DNA of 64,000 nt from Mesorhizobium loti R88b (GCF_013170845.1 NZ_CP033367.1:2667001-2731000), one strand, 5' to 3'. Shown: positions 50,367 to 58,849, counted from the stretch's first letter. Numbers and translations are program-made. The notes: a model not told the origin generated them from the sequence alone.

Positions 50367-50939
50367 ATGTCCGAACTGAACGACTATCTGGTCCGCTCGG
50401 CGGAAGCGATTTCAGCCATGGTCGAGCGGGATCTCACCGCCGAGATGGAGCGGGCGGCGAACACTGTTGTGACGGCGCTTTCATCCGGGAAAGCCTTGCT
50501 GATCGCCGGCAATGGCGGCTCGGCCAGCGATGCGATCCATATTGCCGGTGAGCTCGTCGGGCGCTTCCTGAAGGAGCGCAAGGCCTACAATGTCATCGCG
50601 CTGCCGGCCAATGCCGCCGTGCTGACCGCCTGGGGCAATGATTACGGCTTCGACACGGTGTTCTCGCGCCAGGTTGAGGCGCATGGCTCGGCCGGCGGCG
50701 TGCTGCTGGCCATCTCGACCAGCGGCAATTCGCCAAGCATTCTCGCCGCCGCCGAACAGGCGCGGATGATGGACATGACGGTGATCGGCCTGACTGGCGA
50801 CACCGGCGGCAAGCTGAAGCCCTTGTGCGACATCCTGCTCAACGTGCCTTCGACCTCGACGCCGATCATCCAGCAGGGGCATCTGTGCCTCTATCATTAC
50901 CTCTGCGAAGTGGTTGAAGCGCGTCTGCATAATGGTTGA
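50367..50939 (+). CDS. gmhA: Phosphoheptose isomerase (sedoheptulose 7-phosphate isomerase)
   Basis: 190 residues from the ATG at 50367. SIS domain: LLIAGNGGSASDAIHIAGEL, then LTAWGNDYGFDTVFSRQVEA and LLAISTSGNSPSILAAAEQA. The Glu in GEL and the HLCLYHYLCEVVEARL His/Glu positions fit the zinc-dependent active site. It makes D,D-heptose 7-phosphate, the substrate of HldE. Overlaps gmhB by 8 bases. Confidence 0.95.
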   Translation: MSELNDYLVRSAEAISAMVERDLTAEMERAANTVVTALSSGKALLIAGNGGSASDAIHIAGELVGRFLKERKAYNVIALPANAAVLTAWGNDYGFDTVFSRQVEAHGSAGGVLLAISTSGNSPSILAAAEQARMMDMTVIGLTGDTGGKLKPLCDILLNVPSTSTPIIQQGHLCLYHYLCEVVEARLHNG

Positions 50940-51579
50940 CGGAACAGGGCTTCGGCTGACCGAGCCGGGCCTGTGGGTCGAGCGCATCGGCGACCGGGTT
51001 TTCCCCCAGCACTTGCCGGCGCTGTTCCTCGACCGTGACGGCACCATCAATGTCGACACCGACTATCCCAGCGACCCGGCCGGGATCGTGTTGCGCGACA
51101 ACATCGTGCCGGCGATCGCGGCGGCCAACCGGGCCGGTGTTCCGGTCGTCGTGGTCACCAACCAGTCCGGCATCGCGCGCGGCTATTTCGGCTGGAGTGT
51201 CTTTGCGGCGGTGAACGGCCGCGTGCTTGAGCTGCTGGGCGATCAGGGCGTGTTCGTCGATATGGTGCTTGCCTGCGCCTATCACGAGGCGGGCGTCGGA
51301 CCGCTCGCCGTATCAGATCATCCGATGCGAAAACCCAATCCGGGCATGCTGATCGAGGCGGGCAAACGCCTCGATCTCGATCTCCAGCGCTCCCTGATCG
51401 TCGGCGACAAGCTGGCCGACATGCAGGCGGGAAAGCGCGCCGGGCTGGCACAGGGCTGGCTGGTGGACGATGAGGCGGCGGTTCAACCCGGTTTCGCCAT
51501 CAGGCGCCTGCATGACCGGGATGACTTGGCCGGTCTTATCACCGCCATTGAAACGATAGGCGGGGACAACAGGTCCTGA
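50932..51579 (+). CDS. gmhB: D,D-heptose 1,7-bisphosphate phosphatase, with reduced zinc loop
   Basis: 215 residues from the ATG at 50932; a TTG at 50914 is the alternative. HAD phosphatase motifs are complete: FLDRDGTINVDTDY, VVVTNQSGIARGYF, RKPNPGML and IVGDKLADMQAG. The usual GmhB zinc loop (two Cys-rich pairs) is only partly kept: CAYHEAG, then VSDHPMRKP with no second Cys pair. It removes the 1-phosphate between the two HldE steps. The 8-base overlap with gmhA indicates coupling. Confidence 0.93.
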   Translation: MVDGTGLRLTEPGLWVERIGDRVFPQHLPALFLDRDGTINVDTDYPSDPAGIVLRDNIVPAIAAANRAGVPVVVVTNQSGIARGYFGWSVFAAVNGRVLELLGDQGVFVDMVLACAYHEAGVGPLAVSDHPMRKPNPGMLIEAGKRLDLDLQRSLIVGDKLADMQAGKRAGLAQGWLVDDEAAVQPGFAIRRLHDRDDLAGLITAIETIGGDNRS

Positions 51580-51594
51580 TCCTGCCCAGAAGGC

Positions 51595-52389
51595 TCACGC
51601 CTGATCCTTGCCCTCCGACGCTTCGTAGAGCTTGGCCTCGGTGGCGAAGGAATAGATCATCACCGACATCGAGTAGACGAAGCCGTGCCGGCCGCACAGG
51701 AAGTAACGCTTGGCCAGGTAGAATTTCAGGAAGTTGCCGAACGGCGACAGCACCAACCGCACCAAGCCGGGCTTCTTGCCCTTCTCGACCAGCGTGACGG
51801 CCTTGAGGCCGGAATAGGTATTGGCCCGGGCAAGATCCTCCGCGACCGATATTTCGCGGCGATGCAGCAGGACACCCTTTTCGATCGTGCCGGTCTCGCC
51901 CGGCACGTGGAAGGCTTCATGCACCCGCGCGGTGAGATCCATGGTGGCGCCTTCCCTGCGGAAGAGCCGCATCAGCCTGTTGTGCAGCACCCAGCGATGC
52001 GCATAGCCGTAGCCCTTCAGCCAATCGCGGCGGCGGATGTACCAGCCGCGGATCTTGTCGTCGGCGGCCTGCGTGATGGCTACGATCGACTGCCGCAGCT
52101 GGTCGTCGACGCGCTCATCCGGGTCGATCGAAAGGCACCAGGGCTGGGTGGCATGGTCGAGCGAGAATTGCCGCTGGCGCGGGAACCCCTGCCAGTCATT
52201 GTGCATGAGGGTTATCGGGTAGCCCTTGGCGATATAGGCTTGCACGCATTCGACGGTGCCGTCGGTCGAGCCGGAATCGACGATGATGATCTCGGCGCAG
52301 AAGTCGATGCTTTCCAGGCATGGGCCGATCATGTCGGCCTCGTTCATGCAGATGAGAAGCGCCGAGACCGGGCTTGCAAATCGAGTCAT
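51595..52389 (-). CDS. Family 2 glycosyltransferase, LPS-core (WaaE/KdtX-like)
   Basis: 264 residues. GT-A fold: VSALLICMNEADMIGPCLES, IIIVDSGSTDGTVECVQA and WCLSIDPDERVDDQLRQSI (DxD-type nucleotide-sugar site). The C-terminal WLKGYGYAHRWVLHNRLMRL and EAFHVPGETGTIEKGVLLHR resemble the WaaE/KdtX beta-glucosyltransferases of core assembly. Convergent with gmhB, 15 bases apart. Position beside the heptose genes supports a core-oligosaccharide role, though the donor sugar is unknown. Confidence 0.87.
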   Translation of the reverse strand: MTRFASPVSALLICMNEADMIGPCLESIDFCAEIIIVDSGSTDGTVECVQAYIAKGYPITLMHNDWQGFPRQRQFSLDHATQPWCLSIDPDERVDDQLRQSIVAITQAADDKIRGWYIRRRDWLKGYGYAHRWVLHNRLMRLFRREGATMDLTARVHEAFHVPGETGTIEKGVLLHRREISVAEDLARANTYSGLKAVTLVEKGKKPGLVRLVLSPFGNFLKFYLAKRYFLCGRHGFVYSMSVMIYSFATEAKLYEASEGKDQA

Positions 52390-52549
52390 GGTCCCCTTCC
52401 CATGGCGGGCCGTCCCCGGAATTCACGATGCCTAAGCTACCTGTTCCGGCAGGGCCGTCCAGCCTTGTACATCAGCGTCTGTCGAATACCAACGCGGCGC
52501 CGGTGTGGCGAAGGTCAGGAATTCGCCGGCGCAGGCGTTCATCCCGGCC

Positions 52550-53029
52550 TCAGGGGCGCTCGAACGAGACCAGCCCTTCGTCCTTGACCCGGCGGATGGT
52601 AAGCGCGGTGCGCACCGTGTCGACATTCGGCGTCGAGGTCAGTTCCTCGATGACGAACGTCTGGAGGGCGCCGAGATCGCTTGCCACGCAATGCAGCAGG
52701 AAATCGGATTCGCCCGACACCATCCAGGCATCGCGCACGATCGGCCAACCGCGCGTGCGCTCGGCGAAGGTCCGCAGTTCGGCATCGGCCTGGTGATGCA
52801 GGCCGACCAGGCAGAAGGCGACGACATCGAGGCCGAGCGCCGGCGCATTGAGCAGCGCGCGGTAGCCGCGGATGATGCCGGCTTCCTCCAGTCGCTTGAC
52901 CCGGCGCAGGCAGGGCGGGGCCGAAATGCCGACCCGGCTCGACAGTTCGACATTGGTCATGCGCCCGTCCGCCTGCAACTCGCGCAGGATCTTCCAGTCG
53001 ATGGCGTCGAGGTCGGCTTTCAGGGGCAT
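52550..53029 (-). CDS. Lrp/AsnC-family transcriptional regulator
   Basis: 159 residues. DNA-binding half: LDAIDWKILRELQADGRMTN, VELSSRVGISAPPCLRRVKR and LEEAGIIRGYRALLNA. The RAM effector half: VVAFCLVGLHHQADAELRTF and ESDFLLHCVASDLGALQTFV. Typical leucine/amino-acid responsive regulator. It is divergent from trxB across 250 bases that hold an AT-rich stretch (53060-53100) but no recognisable gene; whether it controls trxB is unknown. The region 52390-52549 downstream holds nothing recognised. Confidence 0.93.
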   Translation of the reverse strand: MPLKADLDAIDWKILRELQADGRMTNVELSSRVGISAPPCLRRVKRLEEAGIIRGYRALLNAPALGLDVVAFCLVGLHHQADAELRTFAERTRGWPIVRDAWMVSGESDFLLHCVASDLGALQTFVIEELTSTPNVDTVRTALTIRRVKDEGLVSFERP

Positions 53030-53281
53030 GGCGTCTCAGCTTGGCGCAAGAATCTTTCGCGATTTTGTAATTAAACGACTTTTGTGTTGGCGCCAGCCCT
53101 CATCAACGTGATTTTTGATCGGTAACGAAAGCGGCCATCGTGCGAATAACCGCTTGGGCCGAAGCTTTCCGGGGACGACGGCCCGTTCGTCTTGCTGGCG
53201 TGGTTGGCAACCCTTACATTAAGCGCGAATTCCACGTCCTTTCCCAAGGCATACTCCTTGTCTGCCCCGCTGAGGCTTTAA

Positions 53282-54256
53282 ATGACCACCAAGCACGCGC
53301 CCGTTCTCATCATCGGTTCCGGCCCGGCCGGCTATACGGCGGCTGTCTATGCCGCACGCGCCATGCTGAAGCCGATGCTCGTCGCCGGCCTGCAGCAGGG
53401 CGGCCAGCTGATGATCACCACCGATGTCGAAAACTATCCCGGCTTCGCCGACCCGATCCAGGGCCCGTGGCTGATGGAGCAGATGCTCAAGCAGGCCGAG
53501 CATGTCGGCACCGACATCATCAACGACATCATCACCGAGGTCGACCTCAACGCGCGGCCGTTCCGCGCCAAGGGCGATTCCGGCACCACCTACACCGCCG
53601 ACGCGCTGATCATCGCCACCGGCGCGCAGGCCAAGTGGCTGGGCATTCCGACCGAGCAGGACTTCATGGGCTTCGGCGTTTCCGCCTGCGCCACCTGCGA
53701 CGGCTTCTTCTATCGCGGCAAGGATGTCGCGGTGGTCGGCGGCGGCAACTCGGCGGTGGAAGAAGCGCTCTATCTGTCGAACCTCGCCAAGAGTGTCACG
53801 GTCATCCACAGGCGCAGCGATTTCCGCGCCGAGCGCATCTTGCGCGAGCGGCTGTTGAAGAAGGAAAATGTCCGCGTCATCTGGGACACGATCGTCGACG
53901 AGATCACCGGCCGCCCCGGCAAGGCGCCGCTGCCGCCGTCGGTTGAAGGGCTGAAGCTCAGGCATGCGGTGACCGGTGCCGAAACGCACCTCAAGGTCGA
54001 CGGCGTGTTCGTGGCGATCGGCCATGCGCCGGCGGTCGAGCTGTTCGCCGGCAAGCTGAAGCAGAAGCCGAACGGCTACCTCTGGACGGCGCCGGATTCG
54101 ACGCGCACCGATGTGCCCGGCGTGTTTGCCGCAGGCGACGTGACCGACGATATCTACCGCCAGGCGGTGACGGCCGCAGGGCTAGGCTGCATGGCAGCAC
54201 TCGAAGCCGAAAAGTATCTGGCCGGCATCGAGGTGCATCGCGAAGCAGCGGAATAG
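53282..54256 (+). CDS. trxB: Thioredoxin-disulfide reductase
   Basis: 324 residues. FAD-binding IIGSGPAGYTAAVYAARAML, redox-active CATCDG in FGVSACATCDGFFYRGKD (CxxC), NADPH fold VAVVGGGNSAVEEALYLSNL, and C-terminal GVFAAGDVTDDIYRQAVTAA. It reduces thioredoxin with NADPH in the cytosol. In Rhizobiales trxB is followed by the LysR gene lsrB/vtlR, as here (92 bases), which supports co-regulation under oxidative stress. Confidence 0.97.
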   Translation: MTTKHAPVLIIGSGPAGYTAAVYAARAMLKPMLVAGLQQGGQLMITTDVENYPGFADPIQGPWLMEQMLKQAEHVGTDIINDIITEVDLNARPFRAKGDSGTTYTADALIIATGAQAKWLGIPTEQDFMGFGVSACATCDGFFYRGKDVAVVGGGNSAVEEALYLSNLAKSVTVIHRRSDFRAERILRERLLKKENVRVIWDTIVDEITGRPGKAPLPPSVEGLKLRHAVTGAETHLKVDGVFVAIGHAPAVELFAGKLKQKPNGYLWTAPDSTRTDVPGVFAAGDVTDDIYRQAVTAAGLGCMAALEAEKYLAGIEVHREAAE

Positions 54257-54348
54257 GGGCCGCTTACAAAACTGTTAAAAAAGCGGCTTAGAAACGCCGT
54301 GTAAAAGCCTGATTTTTCATTCAGACGCCGAACAGAACGAGGGGAATT

Positions 54349-55245
54349 ATGGCGTTGGACTGGGACAAGCTACGCGTGTTTCACGCTGCGGCGGAAGCGG
54401 GGTCGTTTACGCACGCGGCCGAGACATTGCATCTGTCGCAATCGGCGATCTCGCGGCAGGTCAGCGCGCTCGAACATGATGTCGGCGTGCCGCTGTTCAA
54501 CCGCCATGCCCGCGGCCTGGTGCTGACCGAGCAGGGCGAGATGCTGTTTCGTACGGCGCATGACGTGCTGATGAAGCTCGAGACCATCAAGTCGCGCCTC
54601 ACCGAGACCAAGGACCGGCCCTCCGGCGTGCTTCGCGTGACGACGACCGTCGGCCTCGGTGCCGGCTGGCTGACGGAACGGGTGCAGGAGTTCATCGAGC
54701 TCTATCCCGAAATCAGCCTGCAGCTGATCCTCGCCAATGAGGAACTCGACCTCACCATGCGCCAGGCCGATTGCGCCATAAGGCTGCGCCAGCCACAGCA
54801 GCCGGACCTGATCCAGCGCCGCCTGTTCACCGTGCATTTCCACCTCTATGCAGCCCCCTCTTATGTCGCCAAGCATGGCAAGCCGGCCTCGGTCGCCGAG
54901 CTCAGGAACCATCGCATCGTCACCTTCGGCCTGCCGGTACCCTCGCATCTGTCGGAGTTGAACTGGCTGGAGACGGTCGGCGATTTCGATGGCGGCCAGC
55001 GCGTGCCGTCGCTGCAGATCAACGACATATTGTCGATCAAGCGCGCCGTGCAGGGCGGCGCCGGCGTCGCCATGCTGCCCGACTATGTGATCTCGAAGGA
55101 TTCCGGCCTGGTGCAGCTCCTGCCGGAGACCGAGGTGCCGTCCTTCGACACCTATTTCGCCTATCCCGATGCGATGAAGAACCAGGCGAAGCTGCACGTG
55201 TTCCGGGATTTCATCATAGCCAAGGCGCGCGTTTGGTCGTTTTGA
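54349..55245 (+). CDS. lsrB: LysR-family regulator, LsrB/VtlR orthologue
   Basis: 298 residues from an ATG with GAGGGGAA upstream. N-terminus WDKLRVFHAAAEAGSFTHAA, then ETLHLSQSAISRQVSALEHD and VGVPLFNRHARGLVLTEQGE. The remainder matches LsrB of Sinorhizobium and VtlR of Brucella and Agrobacterium, including the position directly after trxB. LsrB/VtlR governs envelope, redox and small-RNA expression and is needed for host interaction. Candidate AbcR-like small RNAs lie downstream in the same neighbourhood. Orthology is judged from synteny and motif memory, not alignment. Confidence 0.85.
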   Translation: MALDWDKLRVFHAAAEAGSFTHAAETLHLSQSAISRQVSALEHDVGVPLFNRHARGLVLTEQGEMLFRTAHDVLMKLETIKSRLTETKDRPSGVLRVTTTVGLGAGWLTERVQEFIELYPEISLQLILANEELDLTMRQADCAIRLRQPQQPDLIQRRLFTVHFHLYAAPSYVAKHGKPASVAELRNHRIVTFGLPVPSHLSELNWLETVGDFDGGQRVPSLQINDILSIKRAVQGGAGVAMLPDYVISKDSGLVQLLPETEVPSFDTYFAYPDAMKNQAKLHVFRDFIIAKARVWSF

Positions 55246-55264
55246 TGCTCGCGCTATTCCGAGA

Positions 55265-55762
55265 TCAGCCCCGCCAGGGTGTCAGGCGCGGCACCCAGCC
55301 GGGAACGTTGCGGCGGTAGGTTTCGTATTCGGCGCCGTAGCGTCGGGCGAGCGTCGGCTCCTCGTAGAGCCTGACGAAGGCGCCCATGACACCAGCGCCG
55401 ATGACGGCATAGGCGAGAAGCGTCCAGCTCGAGAACAACAGCGCCTGGCCGAGGATGATCGACAGCACGGCGACATACATGGGGTTGCGGACATGGCGGT
55501 AGATGCCGCCGATCACCAGCCTCTCGGTCGGCGCGACAGGGGCGGGCGTGCCCGACCCCTCGAATGCGAAGCGGGCGAAGGCATGCAGCAGCACGGCGGT
55601 CGCGGCGACGATGAGGACGCCGCCGGCAAGGACGAAGCCCGGCAGGGTGGACCACGGCCGGCCCCAGCGATCGCTGAGCAGCCAGGGAATCAGTCCGGCA
55701 ACCACGCCAGGCGCTGCAATCAGGAAAAGGCCGCTGCCGGCAATCGCGGAAAAGAGACGCAT
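55265..55762 (-). CDS. Isoprenylcysteine methyltransferase-family membrane protein
   Basis: 165 residues from the ATG at 55762 with GAGGAA upstream. Four membrane segments (LFSAIAGSGLFLIAAPGVVA, LPGFVLAGGVLIVAATAVLL, MYVAVLSIILGQALLFSS, LLAYAVIGAGVMGAFVRLY). The ICMT/PEMT SAM-binding signature GIYRHVRNPMYVA and the EEPTLARRYGAEYETYRR helix are both present. It is a predicted methyltransferase of a lipid or isoprenoid-linked substrate; the target is unknown. Convergent with lsrB. Confidence 0.9.
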   Translation of the reverse strand: MRLFSAIAGSGLFLIAAPGVVAGLIPWLLSDRWGRPWSTLPGFVLAGGVLIVAATAVLLHAFARFAFEGSGTPAPVAPTERLVIGGIYRHVRNPMYVAVLSIILGQALLFSSWTLLAYAVIGAGVMGAFVRLYEEPTLARRYGAEYETYRRNVPGWVPRLTPWRG

Positions 55763-55964
55763 TGGCTGTTCCTCGCCTGGCTGCCTCAGAATTGAACGGC
55801 GGCTGCCTGTTTCCAGGTCATCAGCTGTTTTCACCATTTGGGAGCAAAATCGGGCCGCGAATGACGTTTTCATGACGGCAACAGCCCCGCCGCGTGCTCG
55901 ATTTCTGGCGATTCTGCTGGTCCTATTGGCTCCAGGAGTGGGTTAGACCACAGCCTCCATCTTT

Positions 55965-55983
55965 TTGCATGCGTGTGTTGCAA
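55965..55983. promoter_or_regulatory. TTGCA-N9-TGCAA inverted repeat upstream of the AbcR-like RNA
   Basis: Symmetrical TTGCA and TGCAA arms lie about 45-60 bases before the proposed small-RNA start, where an activator of the LysR type could bind. A T-N11-A spacing also occurs inside. Control by LsrB is an inference from the known VtlR control of AbcR2 in Brucella. Confidence 0.35.
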
Positions 55984-56026
55984 AATAGATGCTTGTTTCT
56001 TGGGCATGATGAGCAGATATATAGAT

Positions 56027-56142
56027 CATCTCCTGGACGCGTTCTCCTCCCATTAGCGTCCTCGAGTGTTCCCCTCTGGAGGTTAGCCTTAACAGGCACT
56101 TCCAATCAAACTCAGCCGGATCTTCGTTGATCCGGCTTTTTT
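56027..56142 (+). ncRNA. Candidate AbcR-type (alpha-r15) trans-acting small RNA
   Basis: About 116 bases. The first hairpin has stem GGACGC/GCGTCC (56035-56040, 56056-56061) with an anti-Shine-Dalgarno loop containing CTCCTCCC. A second single-stranded CCCCTC follows in GTTCCCCTCTGG. It ends in a terminator: AGCCGGATC/GATCCGGCT (56114-56137) with six T. AbcR RNAs in Rhizobiales have exactly this layout, sit next to lsrB/vtlR, and repress ABC-transporter mRNAs with Hfq. The 5' end is a guess from an AGATAT-like -10 at 56015. Confidence 0.72.
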
Positions 56143-56360
56143 GTTGCCTGAACCCTGCTGGGGTGGCTGAGAAATTCACCAGAATTGCCGCGTAACAGTG
56201 ACATGTAACCTCTGGTAACATGACAAGGGCGCCCTCGACCTGCTAAGCAGATCATAGGACGCGGTGTGGTTCGGACGGGAGATGGGGGCATCACTCGGAC
56301 GACCCGGGCTCAGGCGGCTACCGCGTCCGAACCTTTTCCGCCAAAGCGCGGCGACTGCAT

Positions 56361-56440
56361 ATGCGGCGGACCTGCCGTTTCTCCTCCCAAGAAAACGGTC
56401 CGCAAACAAAACGGCGTCCGGCCCCCCGGGCGTCGTTTTT
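56361..56440 (+). ncRNA. Second candidate anti-Shine-Dalgarno small RNA (AbcR2-like)
   Basis: Stem CCGTTT/AAACGG (56375-56380, 56393-56398), extended by GCGGA/TCCGC, presents a loop CTCCTCCCAAGA. A terminator-like hairpin follows: AAAACGGCGTCCGG with CCGGGCGTCGTTTTT (56408-56440). The loop core CTCCTCCCA is shared with the upstream RNA. Tandem AbcR1/AbcR2 genes are known in this neighbourhood of rhizobia. The 5' end and promoter are undetermined; nothing else was recognised in 56143-56360. Confidence 0.45.
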
Positions 56441-56535
56441 GGTTTTGGGCATGTTGTTTCCCAAGCCGCGTCTCACTTTTGAGGCGACACGCGTTGGTCC
56501 TGCCGCATCACCAACTTTGACAATCTCAACGTTGA

Positions 56536-56596
56536 CGCTGCCCCTCGCTGTCCTGCCGGACATCTCTCCCCGTAGAACGGGGAGAGAGTGGCTGAT
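56536..56596. repeat. Partial copy of the CTGCCCCTC/CTTCTCCCC repeat family
   Basis: CGCTGCCCCTCGCTGTCCTGCCGG and the CTCTCCCCGT/ACGGGGAGAG hairpin match the left half of the element at 44168-44346. The right half is absent. It abuts the 3' end of the EF-G-like gene. Confidence 0.65.
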
Positions 56597-56606
56597 CTAG
56601 ACGGAA

Positions 56607-58658
56607 TCAGGCTGCCTTGCCGTTGGCGTTCATTGCTTCGTCGGCGAGACGGCCGGTGAGTTCGGCCATGTGATCGAAGGCGGCGCGATAGCTGGCGACG
56701 CCCGCTGTTGCCGAGCGCAGCTCGATGATCAGGTCGCCGATCTCGGCTTGCGGCATAGTCGCCTCGACGACATCCCATCCCGGCCAGTCGGCGCGCGCGT
56801 CATAGCCAAGGATCTGGCCGCGCCGCTGCGGGATGAGTGCGATGATTTTCGAGGTCGCTTCCGACGGCGTGACGATCTCGACCTTCATCACCGGCTCCAG
56901 CAGCACCGGCGAGCAGGCGGCCATGCCTTCCTTCATCGCCAGCTTCGCCGCCATCTGGAAGGCCATGTCGGAGGAATCGACCGCATGGTAGGAGCCGTCC
57001 GACAGGTTGACGGCGACGTCGACGACGGGGAAGCCGAGCGGGCCGGTCTTCAGGTAATCGCGTACGCCGGTTTCGACCGACTGGATGTAAGTCTTTGGCA
57101 CGACGCCGCCGGTGATGGTGTCGGTGAACTGGAAGCCCGAGCCGCGCGGCAGCGGCTTGATCTCGATCACCACATCGCCGAACTGGCCATGGCCGCCCGA
57201 CTGTTTCTTGTGGCGGCCGCGCTGTTGCGCCGGTTTGCGGATCGTCTCGCGATAGGGCACCGCCGGGGCATGGCCTTCGACCGGAATCTGGTTCTTGCCC
57301 TCCAGCCGCTCGCGCACGACGCGCAGATGCATCTCGCCATGGCCAGACAGCACCGTCTCGGCCGAGTCCTGGTTGTGGCGCAGGCTGAGCGAAGGGTCTT
57401 CCTCGGCCAGCCGCTGGATGGCGGCCGACATCTTGACCTCGTCCTTGCGCTCCTTGGGCCGCAGGGCGAAGGCGAAGACCGGCTGCGGCGGCTCGAACTG
57501 GAACAGCTGTTTTGTGCCGCCCTTGGCCGAGGTCAGTGTCTGGCCGGTCTTGACCTCGTCCAGCTTGCCCAGCGCCACGGTGTCACCGGCCTTGGCGGCG
57601 GTGAGCTTGAACTGGTCCTTGCCGAGCATCTTGTAGATGCCGGAAACCTTGGCGGTGTCGCCGCCAGGCAGCCAGAATTCCCCGCCGTCGGCGACCTGGC
57701 CGGACAGGATGCGCGACACCGACAGCTTGCCGCCATGGGGCGTGTGGATGGTCTTCATCACCTGGACCACGGTGGCCGTGCCATCGGCCAAGCCGAGCCG
57801 CTTGCGGGTCGCCTCGATGTCGGGCGCGTCATGGCGGATCGCCTTCAAGAGGCGCAGCACGCCATTGCCTTTCTCCGCGGTGCCGATCAGCACCGGCGTC
57901 ACCGCGCCATCGCGCAGATCGGCGGCGAGGTCGTCGAAGATCGCATCCTTGGGGGGCTCGATCTCCTCGAGCAGATGCTCCATCAACTGGTCGTCATGGT
58001 CGGCCAAGGTCTCCAGCATGGAGAAGCGTGCTTCCAGTTCGCGCGCCTTGTCGTCGCCCGGTATCTGAGCCACTTCGCTCTCGGCATATTCGCGGTAGAT
58101 GTAGGCGCGCTCCAGCGCCAGGTCGATCGAGCCGATGACGATGCCGTCCTTGCGCAGCGGGATCTGGCGCAACAGCAACGGCACCGAGCTTGCCGGCTGC
58201 AGCATCTTCAGCGTGTCGCGCACGCCTGCTATCGCCTTGTCGACCTTGTTGAGGAACAGGATGCGCGGCACGCCGAGATCGTCGAGCTTGCGCATGATGA
58301 GCTGCAGGGCAGGGATCTTCTTTTCGTCGGCCTCTGCAACCACCACCGCGAGATCGCAGGCGGCCAGCACCGGTTCGGCCTCGAAGGAGAATTCGATCGA
58401 GCCGGGACAATCGACGAAGGTGATCTGCTCGCCCATGAATTCGGTGGTGGCGATCGTCGCTTCGACGCTCATGGCGTGGGCGCGCGCCTCCGGCGAATGG
58501 TCTGAGACAGTGCTGCCCGATGAAACGGGATTTTGTCGGGGAATGGCGCCCGTACGGGCCAATATGGCTTCGAGAAGTGTCGTCTTACCGCTGGCAAAGG
58601 GACCGACTATGGCAATGCATTTCGGTCCCGTGCGTCGTCCTCCGGCGCGAGTACCCAT
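56607..58658 (-). CDS. Elongation factor G-like protein (EF-G paralogue)
   Basis: 683 residues. G1 is IVGPFASGKTTLLEAILA (GPFASGKT), G3 is FVDCPGS and G4 is FLNKVDKA. EF-G domains follow in order, including FKLTAAKAGDTVALGKLDEV, VLSGHGEMHLRVVRERLEG and [18 protein letters not shown]. The divergent G1 (PFASGKT instead of AHIDAGKT) identifies a second EF-G-like protein rather than the main FusA. Alphaproteobacteria often keep such a paralogue of unclear role, possibly in ribosome recycling or tetracycline-type protection. Isolated gene; a 190-base gap upstream to 58849 holds nothing recognised. Confidence 0.9.
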   Translation of the reverse strand: MGTRAGGRRTGPKCIAIVGPFASGKTTLLEAILARTGAIPRQNPVSSGSTVSDHSPEARAHAMSVEATIATTEFMGEQITFVDCPGSIEFSFEAEPVLAACDLAVVVAEADEKKIPALQLIMRKLDDLGVPRILFLNKVDKAIAGVRDTLKMLQPASSVPLLLRQIPLRKDGIVIGSIDLALERAYIYREYAESEVAQIPGDDKARELEARFSMLETLADHDDQLMEHLLEEIEPPKDAIFDDLAADLRDGAVTPVLIGTAEKGNGVLRLLKAIRHDAPDIEATRKRLGLADGTATVVQVMKTIHTPHGGKLSVSRILSGQVADGGEFWLPGGDTAKVSGIYKMLGKDQFKLTAAKAGDTVALGKLDEVKTGQTLTSAKGGTKQLFQFEPPQPVFAFALRPKERKDEVKMSAAIQRLAEEDPSLSLRHNQDSAETVLSGHGEMHLRVVRERLEGKNQIPVEGHAPAVPYRETIRKPAQQRGRHKKQSGGHGQFGDVVIEIKPLPRGSGFQFTDTITGGVVPKTYIQSVETGVRDYLKTGPLGFPVVDVAVNLSDGSYHAVDSSDMAFQMAAKLAMKEGMAACSPVLLEPVMKVEIVTPSEATSKIIALIPQRRGQILGYDARADWPGWDVVEATMPQAEIGDLIIELRSATAGVASYRAAFDHMAELTGRLADEAMNANGKAA

Positions 58659-58849
58659 GACTGACCTCCACTCAGGCGTTTCCCTAGGGACCGACTGGCA
58701 TGCATGGTTCAGGCGTGGTCAATCGGTCCTGAGCGGCGGCCGGCCTGTTCGACCGTCGCGGGCGGGGTTCTTTAGCCACCTGCCCGAAACCATCGTCCCA
58801 CTTGTTTGCCGGCAGGGCAAGGAAAATAGAAATCCGGTGCTGGGCTGTT

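Noticed and set aside
56670..58505. 611-codon frame opposite the EF-G paralogue
   Set aside because: GTPase motifs are on the minus strand; the plus-strand product has no family features.
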